Positions 23,594 to 33,782 are shown, counted from the stretch's first letter. The stretch: 64,000 nucleotides of DNA from HGM10766 sp900757295 (GCA_025992315.1 DAJPHG010000001.1:682001-746000), one strand, 5' to 3'. Notes: generated from the sequence alone by a model not told the origin. Made by a program: numbers and translations.

Positions 23594-24610
23594 ATGAAAG
23601 AGGAAGAAATTGTATATTCTTTAAAAAATAAACAAGATATTTTAAATAGTGATGAATATTTAAATGATAAAAGTTTCTTATTAAATTATTTAAAAAAATG
23701 TGAAGAAGAATATAAATTAGAAGTTGAAAAACAGAAAAAGTATAAAAAATATACTAAATTTTTAAATGCAAAAAAAGAAGTTCATAAAGAAGTACCAATT
23801 ATCCTTTTAGTTAATAAAGAACAAGTTAATTATAATAGTGAGCAATTAGAAATTAAAGATTATTACAATGATATTTTAATTGCTGAGACATTTGAAGAAC
23901 TTGATATAGTTTTACCTAAGTCTGATATATTATTTAATAATAAACTTAATTTAATTTTAATTAAGATTAATAAAGATATAAACGAAATTAATGAGCTATT
24001 AAATAAAGAAACTGAAGTAAACTTTAGAAACGAATTAATAAATGATTTAACTAAATTGCAAAAAGCAAAAGAACTTTTAATTGATTATCGCGATTATGAA
24101 ATAGTTAGTTTAGATGAAACAGAAGAACACAATAATATCTATCACTTAATATTTGTTCCTAATAGTAATGGTAAAAGCAATTTTGCAAGTGATTTAAAAA
24201 ATAATATTTCTGATCATAATAAAGAAAAAGTTGTTAATGCTTTAAATAAATTAATTCATAGAAACATGCCAGTTTATAAAAGATTAACTAAAAATCAAAA
24301 CACTAGGATAGCAGGAATAAGTGAAGCTAGAATTGGAGATCATTGTAGAATTTTTTTGGATAGGTATAGTGTTAATAATGAATCTTTTATTTTTGTTATT
24401 GCTGCCTTAGAGAAAAAATATAATAGTAGTAATTATTATAATGATTTTTTAGAAAAAAGAGTTGCTGATTATCGTGTATATCGTCAATATATATTGCCAG
24501 AGTTAGCTATAAATAGTAATGATATTATAAATCGACATGATGAAATCTTTAACTTAATTACTAATTTATGGGGAGCTAGTTATGAAAAAACTTATAGAAA
24601 AAATAAATAA
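23594..24610 (+). CDS. Charged helical protein with a ParE/RelE-like C-terminal segment, unknown
   Basis: A 338-aa protein. The first ~160 residues are Glu/Lys-rich and helical. A later part (about 185-290) has paired strands: IYHLIFVPN, TRIAGISEARIGDHCRIFLDRY and SFIFVIAALEKKYN. This recalls the core of RelE/ParE toxins, where Arg-rich strands end in a Phe/Ala helix, but the similarity is by eye only. Its own promoter lies at 23536-23564. The next gene starts 29 bases before it ends, so they are translated as a pair. Confidence 0.5.
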   Translation: MKEEEIVYSLKNKQDILNSDEYLNDKSFLLNYLKKCEEEYKLEVEKQKKYKKYTKFLNAKKEVHKEVPIILLVNKEQVNYNSEQLEIKDYYNDILIAETFEELDIVLPKSDILFNNKLNLILIKINKDINEINELLNKETEVNFRNELINDLTKLQKAKELLIDYRDYEIVSLDETEEHNNIYHLIFVPNSNGKSNFASDLKNNISDHNKEKVVNALNKLIHRNMPVYKRLTKNQNTRIAGISEARIGDHCRIFLDRYSVNNESFIFVIAALEKKYNSSNYYNDFLEKRVADYRVYRQYILPELAINSNDIINRHDEIFNLITNLWGASYEKTYRKNK

Positions 24611-26597
24611 AATTGCTAAAGATTACGAAGAACTAGAATACTTTTATGAACCACTTATTGGAGAATATGAAGAACATCTTGACTATTTTAAGTTAGTAGA
24701 AGATAAACCTGGCATTTGTTTACAAGACGAAGATTTGTTTTGCAAAATGTTTTTTACTTTTATTTCATGTAAGAGAGATATTTATTTGGGAAATCAATAT
24801 GATTGGCTATTTGATTGTCAAAAGCCAGTATCTACTTTATATGATAATGATATATTTTTTAGTTTTGCAGATTATATTTTAAACAATAGTAGAATAGATG
24901 TTGTTAAAGATGTAATATTAAAAATTAATAAAAATATTAATTTAATTATAGATGAAGATGTTACTTATAAAGAACAAATTGAAGCTGATGAAAAGATTTT
25001 AAAATATCTTGAATCAATAATAGTAAAATTAAAAAATATTGAAATTGATGATATTGATCAAGAAAAACTTAAATATTATGCTAATGATTTAACAAAATAC
25101 TTTGCAGATATAGAAATGGAAGATTACGAGTATAAATTGCTTATTGGACTTCTTGCTATTTTTGAAGATTATGAAGCTTTAATTAAGTTGATCGATATTA
25201 TTTATGAAGATGTAGATTCAGTTATACTGAAAGCTTTAAATGATATTAATATTCTTATAAATTTCGCAAAAAGTGAACAAGAAGATGTAGATTTTCATAA
25301 ATTACTTGAAACACCTACAAAGATTATAACAGATGCTAAAAATAGAATAACCTATGATAGTAAAAATTTCCGTATTGCAATGGTTAAAAATGCTGATATT
25401 TTGCATAAATTAGCAGAAAAAATAGAAATTGATTGGAATAATAAATATATATTTTTAGATAGTTTTAAATTTGATTTATTAGATAAAATGAAAGAATTTG
25501 AATTAAAAAATGAAGTTTTAGAATATATTTATGATCATAATCAAAAAATATTTAAAAAGTTATATCAAGATAATAAAAACTGTAATATAGCTAAAATGAA
25601 TAGTTTTGAACAAATAATTTTAAAATATCAATTAAATATTAATTTTTCTTTAGACTTTATAAATAGCAATCCCGATGCTAATTTAGTGGAAGATATAATA
25701 AATCAATTACAAAAAAATGATTGGAATTTCATTTTGGAAGACAATCAACTATTAGAACAGATTATTATAAATAGTTCAATAGATAAATTAAATATAGTTA
25801 ATAATATAATTAATCAGTTAGATATCCCGATAGACTTTTTAATAAATCATTTATCCATTTTAATGAGTGATTATGAATTATTTATGCGAAACGTTGTTAT
25901 TATAAATGAAAGAAAAATAAAAATTAGCAATTATGAAATATTATTAATGGATTCTAAAACACTTTTAAAAAGATATAAATTAGTTACTGATTATGATATT
26001 AATTTAAGAAAGAATAGTAATAATAATGATGACTTTTTATTTAATACAGAAGCATTTGATTACTTTGATAAATATATTGAATTAGGATATTATTCTTTTA
26101 TTAGAAATCATTTACCTTATTGTAAAAAGTCTAATGAAAATATTTATAAAAGAGCTTTGTTGGCAACTAGTATTGATTTAGATATTATTGATAAAAAAGA
26201 TTTTAGTAAAGATATTATTACAGGAAAACATTTTATGGTTAGTGATGAAAATTTAGATAATTATATTTGCAATAATATTTTTAGCTTTGCTGATTTAGAT
26301 TGTTTTACTTTGTTAGATAATTCATTGAATGAAGAAATAGATTTAAATTTAGATGAAATTAAGATATTAGATGATAATTATATGAAGTCTAATTATGAAT
26401 ATGATATAAATGGAGTTATTGTTTCAAGAATAAAAGCCGCACGTTATTTTAATACTTTAGTTAAATCTTTTAAAGATAAATCAAAAGAAGAATTAATATT
26501 TAATGCAATAATTTATAATAGTGTATATAATTTTGAACAATTAGATTTCATTAAAAATGAAATAACGAAAAATAAGTTAGTATTAAATAATATTTAA
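24582..26597 (+). CDS. Large acidic helical protein, unknown
   Basis: A 671-aa protein with no recognised domain. It is soluble, rich in Asn, Asp, Ile and Leu, and mainly helical. Segments such as YEPLIGEYEEHLDYFKLVED and DWLFDCQKPVSTLYDNDIFFSFADYI suggest a globular N-terminus. It overlaps the upstream gene by 29 bases in another frame, which implies the two products act together. The ATG lies within the coding end of the partner, with GGGAG nearby as ribosome site. Confidence 0.5.
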   Translation: MKKLIEKINKIAKDYEELEYFYEPLIGEYEEHLDYFKLVEDKPGICLQDEDLFCKMFFTFISCKRDIYLGNQYDWLFDCQKPVSTLYDNDIFFSFADYILNNSRIDVVKDVILKINKNINLIIDEDVTYKEQIEADEKILKYLESIIVKLKNIEIDDIDQEKLKYYANDLTKYFADIEMEDYEYKLLIGLLAIFEDYEALIKLIDIIYEDVDSVILKALNDINILINFAKSEQEDVDFHKLLETPTKIITDAKNRITYDSKNFRIAMVKNADILHKLAEKIEIDWNNKYIFLDSFKFDLLDKMKEFELKNEVLEYIYDHNQKIFKKLYQDNKNCNIAKMNSFEQIILKYQLNINFSLDFINSNPDANLVEDIINQLQKNDWNFILEDNQLLEQIIINSSIDKLNIVNNIINQLDIPIDFLINHLSILMSDYELFMRNVVIINERKIKISNYEILLMDSKTLLKRYKLVTDYDINLRKNSNNNDDFLFNTEAFDYFDKYIELGYYSFIRNHLPYCKKSNENIYKRALLATSIDLDIIDKKDFSKDIITGKHFMVSDENLDNYICNNIFSFADLDCFTLLDNSLNEEIDLNLDEIKILDDNYMKSNYEYDINGVIVSRIKAARYFNTLVKSFKDKSKEELIFNAIIYNSVYNFEQLDFIKNEITKNKLVLNNI

Positions 26598-26599
26598 TA

Positions 26600-26628
26600 T
26601 TGATAAAATACTTAAATTAGAGTAAAAT
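26600..26628 (+). promoter_or_regulatory. Promoter of the hisS T-box operon
   Basis: TTGATA at 26600-26605, 17 bp, TAAAAT at 26623-26628. Confidence 0.7.
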
Positions 26629-26640
26629 AGTATTATATTT

Positions 26641-26837
26641 TCTAAGGAAAGAAAAGTATTTTAAATTAATTTATTAAGAGAAGATATGGTTGGTGCAAAT
26701 ATCTAAATTATTTAAAAGAAAGAACAACTTTCTAGATTAGAAAACGTCTAAACTGCGTTAAAGTATTAAAGAGTACCTAAGTAAAGTAAGGTGGCACCGC
26801 GCAATTAATTGCGTCCTTACATGATTAGGTACCTTTT
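26641..26837 (+). promoter_or_regulatory. T-box riboswitch, specifier AAC (Asn)
   Basis: The T-box AAGGTGGCACCGCG is at 26788-26801 with the matching GCGTCCTT at 26811-26818 (antiterminator). A terminator stem, GTACCTAA (26773-26780) with TTAGGTAC (26825-26832), precedes a T run. Stem I has base TCTAAGGAAAG (26641-26651) pairing near 26728-26736 and a distal hairpin GATATGGTTGGTGCAAATATC region at 26683-26703. On the 3' side of the specifier loop, AAC at 26723-26725 is followed by A; neither His (CAY) nor Asp (GAY) codons fit there. It should sense uncharged tRNA-Asn. Confidence 0.9.
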
Positions 26838-26859
26838 TAATTTATAGAGGAGAATGTAT

Positions 26860-28125
26860 ATGATAGTAAAACCTAAAGGAACATATGATTTGTATGGAAC
26901 TGAAGCTAAAAAAATGCAATATATTAATGATGTTTTAGCTTCAATTTGTGAAAAATATAATTATGAATTTATTAGAACTCCAGTATTTGAAAGTCAAGAA
27001 GTATTTAAAAGAAGTGCTGGAGAAACAAGTGATATTGTTACTAAAGAAACTTATGATTTTAAAGATAGAGGAGATAGAAATTTAACTTTAAGACCAGAAG
27101 GTACTGCAGGAATCGTTAGAAGTTATATTGAAAATAAAATGTATGGTCGTGCTTTACAACCAGTTAAATTGTTTTACAATGGTATGATGTATCGTTATGA
27201 AAGACCTCAGTCTGGTAGAAATAGAGAATTTAATCAATTTGGCGTAGAAGTTTTAGGCTGCGATGATCCATTTGTTGATGCTGAAGTAATAAGCCTAGCT
27301 TATAATATTTTTAAGATATTGGGCTTAAAAAATATTAGAGTAAATATAAATAGTTTAGGTGATAAAGATTCTAGAGATGCTTATAGAAAAGCTTTAGTTG
27401 AATATTTTAAACCTCATATTAATGAAATGTGTGATGATTGTAAGGAACGTTTAGAAAAGAATCCTTTGAGAATGTTAGATTGTAAGGCAGATGCTCAAAA
27501 AGATATAATGAAAAATGCTCCATCAACTATAGATTATTTAAATGAAGAAAGTAAAGAGAGATTTTTAAAATTACAAGAATATTTAGATTTGTTAGAAGTT
27601 GAATATGTTGTAAATCCAAAAATTGTTAGAGGTTTAGATTATTACAATCACACTGTTTTTGAAATAGAGATATTAAGTGAAAACTTCGGTAGTCAAAATG
27701 TTATAGGTGCCGGTGGTAGATATAATGGCCTTTCAGAAATGTTAGGTGGTCCTAGTGTTGGAGGAATTGGCTTTGCTATGGGATTAGAAAGAACATTACT
27801 TGCTTTAGAAGAAGAAAATGTAAATATTCCAATTAATGATAGTATAGATGTTTATATCGGTTATGTTAATGAAGAAGAAAAAGAGACAGCTTTATATCTT
27901 ACTCAAGATCTTAGACTTAATGGATTTATTGTAGAAACTGATTATTTAAATAGAAGTTTAAAAAGCCAGTTTAATACCGCTGATAAACTAAATAGTAAAT
28001 ATATAATTATTTTAAATAGTGATGATTTAAAAACTTATGAAGTTAAAGTAAAAGATAATAAAACTAAAGAGGAGGAAAAGATTTCAATTAATGATTTAGT
28101 AGATTATTTAGATATGCATATGTAG
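26860..28125 (+). CDS. hisS: Histidyl-tRNA synthetase
   Basis: A 421-aa class II synthetase: KGTYDLYG, LRPEGTAGIVRSY (motif 2 region), YRYERPQSGRNREFNQFGVE, the histidine-A loop LDYYNHTVFE and GGRYNGL. The C-terminal anticodon-binding domain follows. ATG 26860 is preferred to 26854 because of spacing to AGAGGAG. It heads an operon regulated by an asparagine-type T-box, although it charges histidine. Confidence 0.97.
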   Translation: MIVKPKGTYDLYGTEAKKMQYINDVLASICEKYNYEFIRTPVFESQEVFKRSAGETSDIVTKETYDFKDRGDRNLTLRPEGTAGIVRSYIENKMYGRALQPVKLFYNGMMYRYERPQSGRNREFNQFGVEVLGCDDPFVDAEVISLAYNIFKILGLKNIRVNINSLGDKDSRDAYRKALVEYFKPHINEMCDDCKERLEKNPLRMLDCKADAQKDIMKNAPSTIDYLNEESKERFLKLQEYLDLLEVEYVVNPKIVRGLDYYNHTVFEIEILSENFGSQNVIGAGGRYNGLSEMLGGPSVGGIGFAMGLERTLLALEEENVNIPINDSIDVYIGYVNEEEKETALYLTQDLRLNGFIVETDYLNRSLKSQFNTADKLNSKYIIILNSDDLKTYEVKVKDNKTKEEEKISINDLVDYLDMHM

Positions 28126-28136
28126 GAGGGTTTTGA

Positions 28137-28547
28137 ATGAAAATAAAATATTATGGTTTTAATAAAGAATTTATATGTGAAGATGAATTTAATAATGATA
28201 GTAAAGTAGTAGATAACATTTATGGCTTCGAAATTTTTGATGATGAAGAAAAGTTGTATTCATGTTTTCAGGGACAATTTATTAATATTTTAGATATTAT
28301 TTCTAAAAGAAGTCCTTTATTACAAATATTAACTTTAACACAGCAGATTAAGTTGGAAAGATATGCTGAAAAGTGTTTTAAAGAAAATACAACTCAATGG
28401 TTTATTATGAATGTAAAAGAAAATAATATCTCATTTATTGAAGCAGATGCATTAAATTCTTATACTTATAATTCAGAAGATAATTTATTTCAGATATTTA
28501 ATGATATTAAACAAGATTGTATTGGTAAAAAATTAGAAAGGAAGTAG
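28137..28547 (+). CDS. Unknown protein between hisS and aspS
   Basis: A 136-aa acidic protein (MKIKYYGFNKEFICEDEF start). It is soluble, has three Cys, and no motif I know. A GGAGGG ribosome site precedes it and aspS starts one base after its stop, so it is a true operon member. Its function may relate to aminoacylation only by position. Confidence 0.65.
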   Translation: MKIKYYGFNKEFICEDEFNNDSKVVDNIYGFEIFDDEEKLYSCFQGQFINILDIISKRSPLLQILTLTQQIKLERYAEKCFKENTTQWFIMNVKENNISFIEADALNSYTYNSEDNLFQIFNDIKQDCIGKKLERK

Positions 28548-28548
28548 T

Positions 28549-29859
28549 ATGAAAACAATTAAAATAAATGATTTAGAAAATCATTATGGTGAAAATGTTT
28601 TAATTCAGGGGTTTGTAGAAAACATTCGTAATTTGCAATATGTAATATTTATGGTTATTAAGGATAATACAGGAAAAGTTCAAGTTACGATTGAAAAAGA
28701 AAATAATGATAGTTTAGTAAATATTGTTGAAAAAATAACATTAGAAAGTACAGTTAAAATTATTGGAACATGTAATGAAGCTGCATCAGTTAAACTTGGT
28801 GGCAAAGAAATAATTCCAACTGAAGTTATTGTTACTAGTAGTTCTTTAGAAGAATTACCAATTAATATCAAAGATAAATCTGCAGCTTTAAGAGAAACAA
28901 GATTAGATTATAGATTTTTAGATTTAAGAAGAGAAGATAATAATCTATTATTTAAAATTGAAACATTACTTGAGCATTCGATGAGAGAATACTGTATTAA
29001 TAATAATTTTATGGAAATACATTCTCCAAAAATAGCAGCTGCTGCAGCAGAAAGTGGAGCAGAAACTTTTAAATTAGACTACTTTGGTCAAGAAGCTTCT
29101 TTATCACAATCTCCTCAATTTTATAAACAAATGGCAATGGCAGCAAATTTTGGTAAAGTATTTGAAATAGGACCTGCTTTTAGAGCAGAAAATTCACATA
29201 CTTCTTATCATGCTACTGAAATAAATATGGCTGATGTAGAAATTTCTTGGATTGACTCATTTGAAGATGTTATGGATATGGAAGAAGAATGGATAAAATA
29301 TTCATTTAAAAAAGTTTATGAAAAATATGGAGAACAAATAAAAAAAGAATTTAAAACTGATCTTGTAAATCTTGATGTAAAGTTTCCAAGAGTTACATTT
29401 AAAGAAGCAAAACAAATATTAAAAGATGAATATCATTTTGAAGGCGAAAGAGCAGATGATTTTGAAAGAAAAGAAGAAATGCTTTTATGCAAATATGCTA
29501 AGAAAAAATATAATAGTGATTTCATCTTTGTAACGAAGTTCCCATTTGCGGCCCGTCCTTTTTATCATAATTTAGATGAAGAGGGATTAACTAATAGTTA
29601 TGATTTATTATTTAGAGGAGTAGAAATTACGACAGGTGCTCAAAGAGAACATAGAATAGATGTTTTAACAAAGCAAATAAAAGTGAAAGAAATTGATCCG
29701 GCTTCATTAGAATTTTATTTAGAATTCTTTAAATATGGTTGTCCTCCTCATGGTGGATTTGCTATTGGTATTGCTCGTGTTTTGATGCAAATGTTAAATA
29801 TTGATAATATAAGAGAAGCGACATTTATATATCGTGGACCTACTAGATTAAAGCCTTAA
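28549..29859 (+). CDS. aspS: Aspartyl-tRNA synthetase, archaeal type
   Basis: A 436-aa class IIb synthetase. The N-terminal OB fold (NVLIQGFVENIRN) is followed by motif 1, then SPQFYKQMAMAANFGKVFEIG and FRAENSHTSYHATE (motif 2). The motif 3 region is GFAIGIARVLMQML, with FIYRGPTRLKP at the end. At about 430 aa without the bacterial GAD insertion, it is the archaeal/eukaryotic form, frequently non-discriminating (also charging tRNA-Asn). Together with GatCAB that offers an indirect Asn-tRNA route beside the AsnRS encoded next. Confidence 0.93.
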   Translation: MKTIKINDLENHYGENVLIQGFVENIRNLQYVIFMVIKDNTGKVQVTIEKENNDSLVNIVEKITLESTVKIIGTCNEAASVKLGGKEIIPTEVIVTSSSLEELPINIKDKSAALRETRLDYRFLDLRREDNNLLFKIETLLEHSMREYCINNNFMEIHSPKIAAAAAESGAETFKLDYFGQEASLSQSPQFYKQMAMAANFGKVFEIGPAFRAENSHTSYHATEINMADVEISWIDSFEDVMDMEEEWIKYSFKKVYEKYGEQIKKEFKTDLVNLDVKFPRVTFKEAKQILKDEYHFEGERADDFERKEEMLLCKYAKKKYNSDFIFVTKFPFAARPFYHNLDEEGLTNSYDLLFRGVEITTGAQREHRIDVLTKQIKVKEIDPASLEFYLEFFKYGCPPHGGFAIGIARVLMQMLNIDNIREATFIYRGPTRLKP

Positions 29860-29876
29860 GAGAAAGGAAAATTATT

Positions 29877-31241
29877 ATGGATGTTAAAGATATAACAAAG
29901 GATTTAATAGGAAAAGAAATTACAGTTCAAGGATGGATAAGAAATCACCGTAAACAAGCAACTTTTGGTTTTATAGATTTTAGTGATGGAACTAGTTTTA
30001 AACATTTACAAATTGTTTATGATGAAAGTATTAAAAACTTTGATGAAGTAAGTAAATTATTAGTTGGATGTGCTATTGAAGTAAAAGGAATTTTAGTTGA
30101 AAGTCAAGGAAATCAAGACTATGAGTTAAAAGCTAGTGATGTTAAAATATTAGGAGATTGCCCAAGTGATTATCCTATCCAACCTAAAAGACATACTAGA
30201 GAGTTTTTAAGAAGTGTTGCTCATTTAAGACCTAGAACTAATTTATTTCAAGCTGTATTTAAAGTAAGAAGTGTTGCTGCTATGGCAATTCATGAATATT
30301 TTCAAAGTCACAATTATGTTTATGTTCATACACCATTATTAACTACAGCTGATTGTGAAGGGGAAAATCAAATGTTTAAAGTAACCACTTTTGACTTTAA
30401 TAATTTACCTAAAAAAGATGATAAAGTAGATATGAGTAAAGATTTATTTTCTAAACAAACATTTATAACTGGTACTGGACAATTACATGGTGAAGCATAT
30501 GCAATGGCATTTAAAAAGATTTATACTTTTGGGCCAACATTTAGAACAGAAAATTCAAATACTAAAACTCATGCAAATGAATTTTGGATGATTGAACCTG
30601 AAATGGCTTTTATGGATCTTAATGATTTAATGAATGTTGAAGAAGAAATGTTAAAATTTGTTGTTAAATATGTTTTAGATAAATGCAATGATGAAATTGA
30701 ATTTTTAGATAAATTTGTAGAAAATGGATTGAAAGAAAAATTAACAAAATTAATTAATTCTGAATTTAAAAGAATTACTCATCATGAAGCAGTTGATATT
30801 TTATTAAAAGCAGATGTTAAATGGGAATTTACACCAAGTTATGATGATGATATCGCAAAAGAACATGAAAGATATATTACGGAAGTATTTAATGGACCAG
30901 TATTTATTTATAATTGGCCAAAAGATATTAAAGCTTGGTATATGAAAGAAAATGATGACCATAAAACAGTTGCTGCAGTTGACTTAGAAGTTCCAGGAAG
31001 TGGAGAACTAATGGGAGGAAGTCAAAGAGAAGAAAACTTAGACAAAATAATTGCTAGAGCTAAACAGATGAATGTTGATTTAGATACTGTAAAATGGTAT
31101 ATTAATTTACGTAAATTTGGTGGTTGCTATCATTCAGGATTTGGAATGGGCTTTGAAAGATTAATTATGTATTTAACTGGAGTAGATAATATTAGAGATG
31201 TTATTCCTTTCCCTAGAACACCAAATAGTTGTGATTTTTAA
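29877..31241 (+). CDS. asnS: Asparaginyl-tRNA synthetase
   Basis: A 454-aa class IIb enzyme: EITVQGWIRNHRKQATFGFIDFSDGT (OB fold), FFQSHNYVYVHTPLLT type motif 1, TGTGQLHGEAYAMAF, FGPTFRTENSNT (motif 2) and SGFGMGFERLIMYLTG (motif 3). The ending RDVIPFPRTPNSCDF is diagnostic of AsnRS. It fits the Asn specifier of the leader. Coexists with AspRS and GatCAB, so direct and indirect Asn-tRNA formation may both exist. Confidence 0.96.
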   Translation: MDVKDITKDLIGKEITVQGWIRNHRKQATFGFIDFSDGTSFKHLQIVYDESIKNFDEVSKLLVGCAIEVKGILVESQGNQDYELKASDVKILGDCPSDYPIQPKRHTREFLRSVAHLRPRTNLFQAVFKVRSVAAMAIHEYFQSHNYVYVHTPLLTTADCEGENQMFKVTTFDFNNLPKKDDKVDMSKDLFSKQTFITGTGQLHGEAYAMAFKKIYTFGPTFRTENSNTKTHANEFWMIEPEMAFMDLNDLMNVEEEMLKFVVKYVLDKCNDEIEFLDKFVENGLKEKLTKLINSEFKRITHHEAVDILLKADVKWEFTPSYDDDIAKEHERYITEVFNGPVFIYNWPKDIKAWYMKENDDHKTVAAVDLEVPGSGELMGGSQREENLDKIIARAKQMNVDLDTVKWYINLRKFGGCYHSGFGMGFERLIMYLTGVDNIRDVIPFPRTPNSCDF

Positions 31242-31252
31242 GAGGAGTAATT

Positions 31253-31546
31253 ATGAAATTTGATGAAGAATTAATTGATAAATTAGCATTAAAACTTATG
31301 ATTGGTTTATCAAAAGAAGAAAATCAAACGGTACTAAATGAATTTAAATTAATTGATGAAAATATGGAACTTATAAATAATATTAAAGATATTGATAAAG
31401 TTGAACCAATGACTCATCCTTATGATTTGTATTTATCTTCTTTAAGAGATGATGAAGTAGAAGAAAGCATTTCATTTAAAGATGCTTTAAGAAATTGTGA
31501 TGTAGTTGATGGTAGAGAAATAAAGGTGCCAAAAACGGTTAATTAG
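31253..31546 (+). CDS. gatC: Asp/Glu-tRNA amidotransferase subunit C
   Basis: A 97-aa helical GatC, the linker that stabilises GatA-GatB. It has the LALKLMIGLSKEEN N-terminus, the ID-KVEPMTHPYDL belt segment and the D-V-REIKVPKTVN tail. Eleven bases after asnS. gatA is separated from it by two small unknown genes, an unusual order. Confidence 0.9.
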   Translation: MKFDEELIDKLALKLMIGLSKEENQTVLNEFKLIDENMELINNIKDIDKVEPMTHPYDLYLSSLRDDEVEESISFKDALRNCDVVDGREIKVPKTVN

Positions 31547-31557
31547 GAGGTTTTGAG

Positions 31558-32028
31558 ATGAAAGAAATTAGTAACTATGATATTGAAGAATTAAAAATAG
31601 TAAAAGAAGAATATACAACTGCTTGTGAAGAGATTATTAATTCTATTGGTATAGAAGATTTTGAATTTTTTGCATCTAGAAGAAATGGTGTTTATATGCC
31701 AGAAGAACGTTTAAAATTTGAACGTATTATGGAAAAATTAAAAAATATGAATTTTTTTGATTTAGAAAGAGATCTATTAAAAATTGAAAGAATTTTACTT
31801 CATAAAGAAATCGAAGAATTAAATGAAAAACTAGATAAGTTATTAAATAGTGAAGATTATAAGTGGTATAAAGAAAATAAAGCTAAAGAAGAGTATTTTA
31901 AAGAAAATATTAAATTTAATTTAGGAAATGCTTTTAAGCTTAAAAAAATAGATGATAATATTAATTCTATTCAAGATGAGATAGAATCAACAACAAATGA
32001 GTGTAGAAGAAAATATATCATAAAATAA
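31558..32028 (+). CDS. Coiled-coil protein in the gat operon, unknown
   Basis: A 156-aa protein, Lys/Glu-rich and mostly helical, with a coiled coil at about 60-100 (KIERILLHKEIEELNEKLDKLL). It has no TM segment and no recognised family. Strong GGAGG ribosome site. Cotranscribed between gatC and gatA. Confidence 0.6.
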   Translation: MKEISNYDIEELKIVKEEYTTACEEIINSIGIEDFEFFASRRNGVYMPEERLKFERIMEKLKNMNFFDLERDLLKIERILLHKEIEELNEKLDKLLNSEDYKWYKENKAKEEYFKENIKFNLGNAFKLKKIDDNINSIQDEIESTTNECRRKYIIK

Positions 32029-32041
32029 AAAGGAGTATATA

Positions 32042-32314
32042 ATGGAATATTATAAAAATGTAAAGGAATGTTTAGAATATATCAAATGTCTAGAAACTAA
32101 TAAATTATTTTATAAAATGTTTTTAGAAGAAATGATTACTAATGAAGAGCCATATATTTTAAAATATAACGAAAATTTAAAATTGAGATATCTTTATTTT
32201 AAACAAAGATATTTACAAGAATTAGCTACAGCTAATGCACTAGTAGATCAACAATATTATTTAAATTTATTGGATAATAAAGATAAGCAATACGCATATT
32301 TACAAGTTGCATAG
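32042..32314 (+). CDS. Small helical protein in the gat operon, unknown
   Basis: A 90-aa protein rich in Tyr, Leu and Lys (MEYYKNVKECLEYIKCLETN start). It is helical and soluble. AAGGAG lies before the ATG; gatA begins 13 bases after it. No family recognised. Confidence 0.55.
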   Translation: MEYYKNVKECLEYIKCLETNKLFYKMFLEEMITNEEPYILKYNENLKLRYLYFKQRYLQELATANALVDQQYYLNLLDNKDKQYAYLQVA

Positions 32315-32327
32315 AAAGAGGTAGAAA

Positions 32328-33782
32328 ATGAGTTTGTTACAAAATGATATTAAAACTTTACATGAATTATTAATTAATAAAAAAGTTACTTCTAAAGAAT
32401 TAGTTGATGAATCAATTAAATTGGCAAAAGAATATAATAGTGATTATAATTTCTTTGTAACTATTAATGAAGATGCTTTAGAAAAAGAAGTAACTGATAA
32501 TCTACTATCTGGTATTCCTTGTGCAATTAAAGATAATTTATCTACGGCAAATATTTTATCTACTGGCTCATCAAACACTTTAAAAGATTATGTTCCATTT
32601 TTTGATGCTACAGCAGTTAAAAAGTTAAATGAGGCTAATGCGGTTGATATTGGTAAGACTGTTATGGATGAACTTGGAATGGGTGGAACTGGAACAACAG
32701 GACATACTGGAATTGTTAGAAATCCTTGGGATAGAAAAAGAATAACTGGTGGTTCATCTGCTGGTTCTGCTGGAGCTGTTGCAGCTGGTATTGTTCCATA
32801 TGCTTTAGGTAGTGATACTGGTGATTCTATTAGAAAACCTGCTGCTTATTGTGGAATTGTAGGGTATAAACCAACATATGGATTAGTTTCTAGATATGGC
32901 TTATTTCCATTTGCGTCTTCTTTAGATCATGTTGGATGTTTAACAAGAAATGTTTATGATGCTGCTGTAGTTATCGATCAAATTAAAGGTCAAGATGAGC
33001 ATGATATGACTAGTTTGCCAAATTCTAATGAGAAATTAGTAGATAGTTTAGGTAGTGATGTTTCATCTAAGAAATTATTTTATATAAAAGAAATTGGTGA
33101 TATAAATTCTTATGATGAAAAAACTGAAGAATTAAAAAAAACATTAGATATTTTCAAACAAACTATAGATAAGTGTCGTGATCTAGGGATGACTGTTGAA
33201 GAAGTAAGTATTGATAGACATCTTTTAGAAGCTATTTATCCTACATATGTCTGCTTATCATGTGCTGAGGCAACAAGTAATTATTCAAATCTTACAGGTA
33301 TTGTATTTGGACCTAGAGGTAAAGGCAATACAATAAATGATATTATGATTGATCATAGAACAAATGGTTTTTCACCTTTAATTAAACGTAGATTTATAAT
33401 AGGAAGTTATGTTTTACAGCAAGAAAATCAGGAAAGATATTTTAAAAATGCTCAACGTGTAAGAAGATTAATTGTAAATAAAATGAATGAATTATTTGAA
33501 AAGTATGATGCTATGATTTTACCTTGTAGTGCAAAGGGCGCTAGAACAATAGAAAATAATAGTGAAGAAATTAAAACTAATGATATTTTAGAAAATCATA
33601 TGGCTATTGGAAATTTTGGTGGTTTTCCTTCAATCACAATTCCTAATGGATTTGTAGATAACATGCCAATTGGAATCAATCTTACTGGTAAAGTTTTAGA
33701 TGATGCTAATGTTTTAAATATTGCTTATAATATTGAAAAAACAATGAATTATAAAAACCAAATTGCAAAGGAGCTAGTATAA
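32328..33782 (+). CDS. gatA: Asp/Glu-tRNA amidotransferase subunit A
   Basis: A 484-aa amidase-signature enzyme. The Ser-Ser-Lys triad is visible as the Lys of GIPCAIKDNL, the cis-Ser in GGSSAGSAGAVAAG and the nucleophile in GSDTGDSIRKPAAYCG. The C-terminal part has LPCSAKGAR and SITIPNGF. It releases ammonia from glutamine for transamidation. The stop overlaps the gatB start by one base (TAATG), so translation is coupled. Confidence 0.96.
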   Translation: MSLLQNDIKTLHELLINKKVTSKELVDESIKLAKEYNSDYNFFVTINEDALEKEVTDNLLSGIPCAIKDNLSTANILSTGSSNTLKDYVPFFDATAVKKLNEANAVDIGKTVMDELGMGGTGTTGHTGIVRNPWDRKRITGGSSAGSAGAVAAGIVPYALGSDTGDSIRKPAAYCGIVGYKPTYGLVSRYGLFPFASSLDHVGCLTRNVYDAAVVIDQIKGQDEHDMTSLPNSNEKLVDSLGSDVSSKKLFYIKEIGDINSYDEKTEELKKTLDIFKQTIDKCRDLGMTVEEVSIDRHLLEAIYPTYVCLSCAEATSNYSNLTGIVFGPRGKGNTINDIMIDHRTNGFSPLIKRRFIIGSYVLQQENQERYFKNAQRVRRLIVNKMNELFEKYDAMILPCSAKGARTIENNSEEIKTNDILENHMAIGNFGGFPSITIPNGFVDNMPIGINLTGKVLDDANVLNIAYNIEKTMNYKNQIAKELV

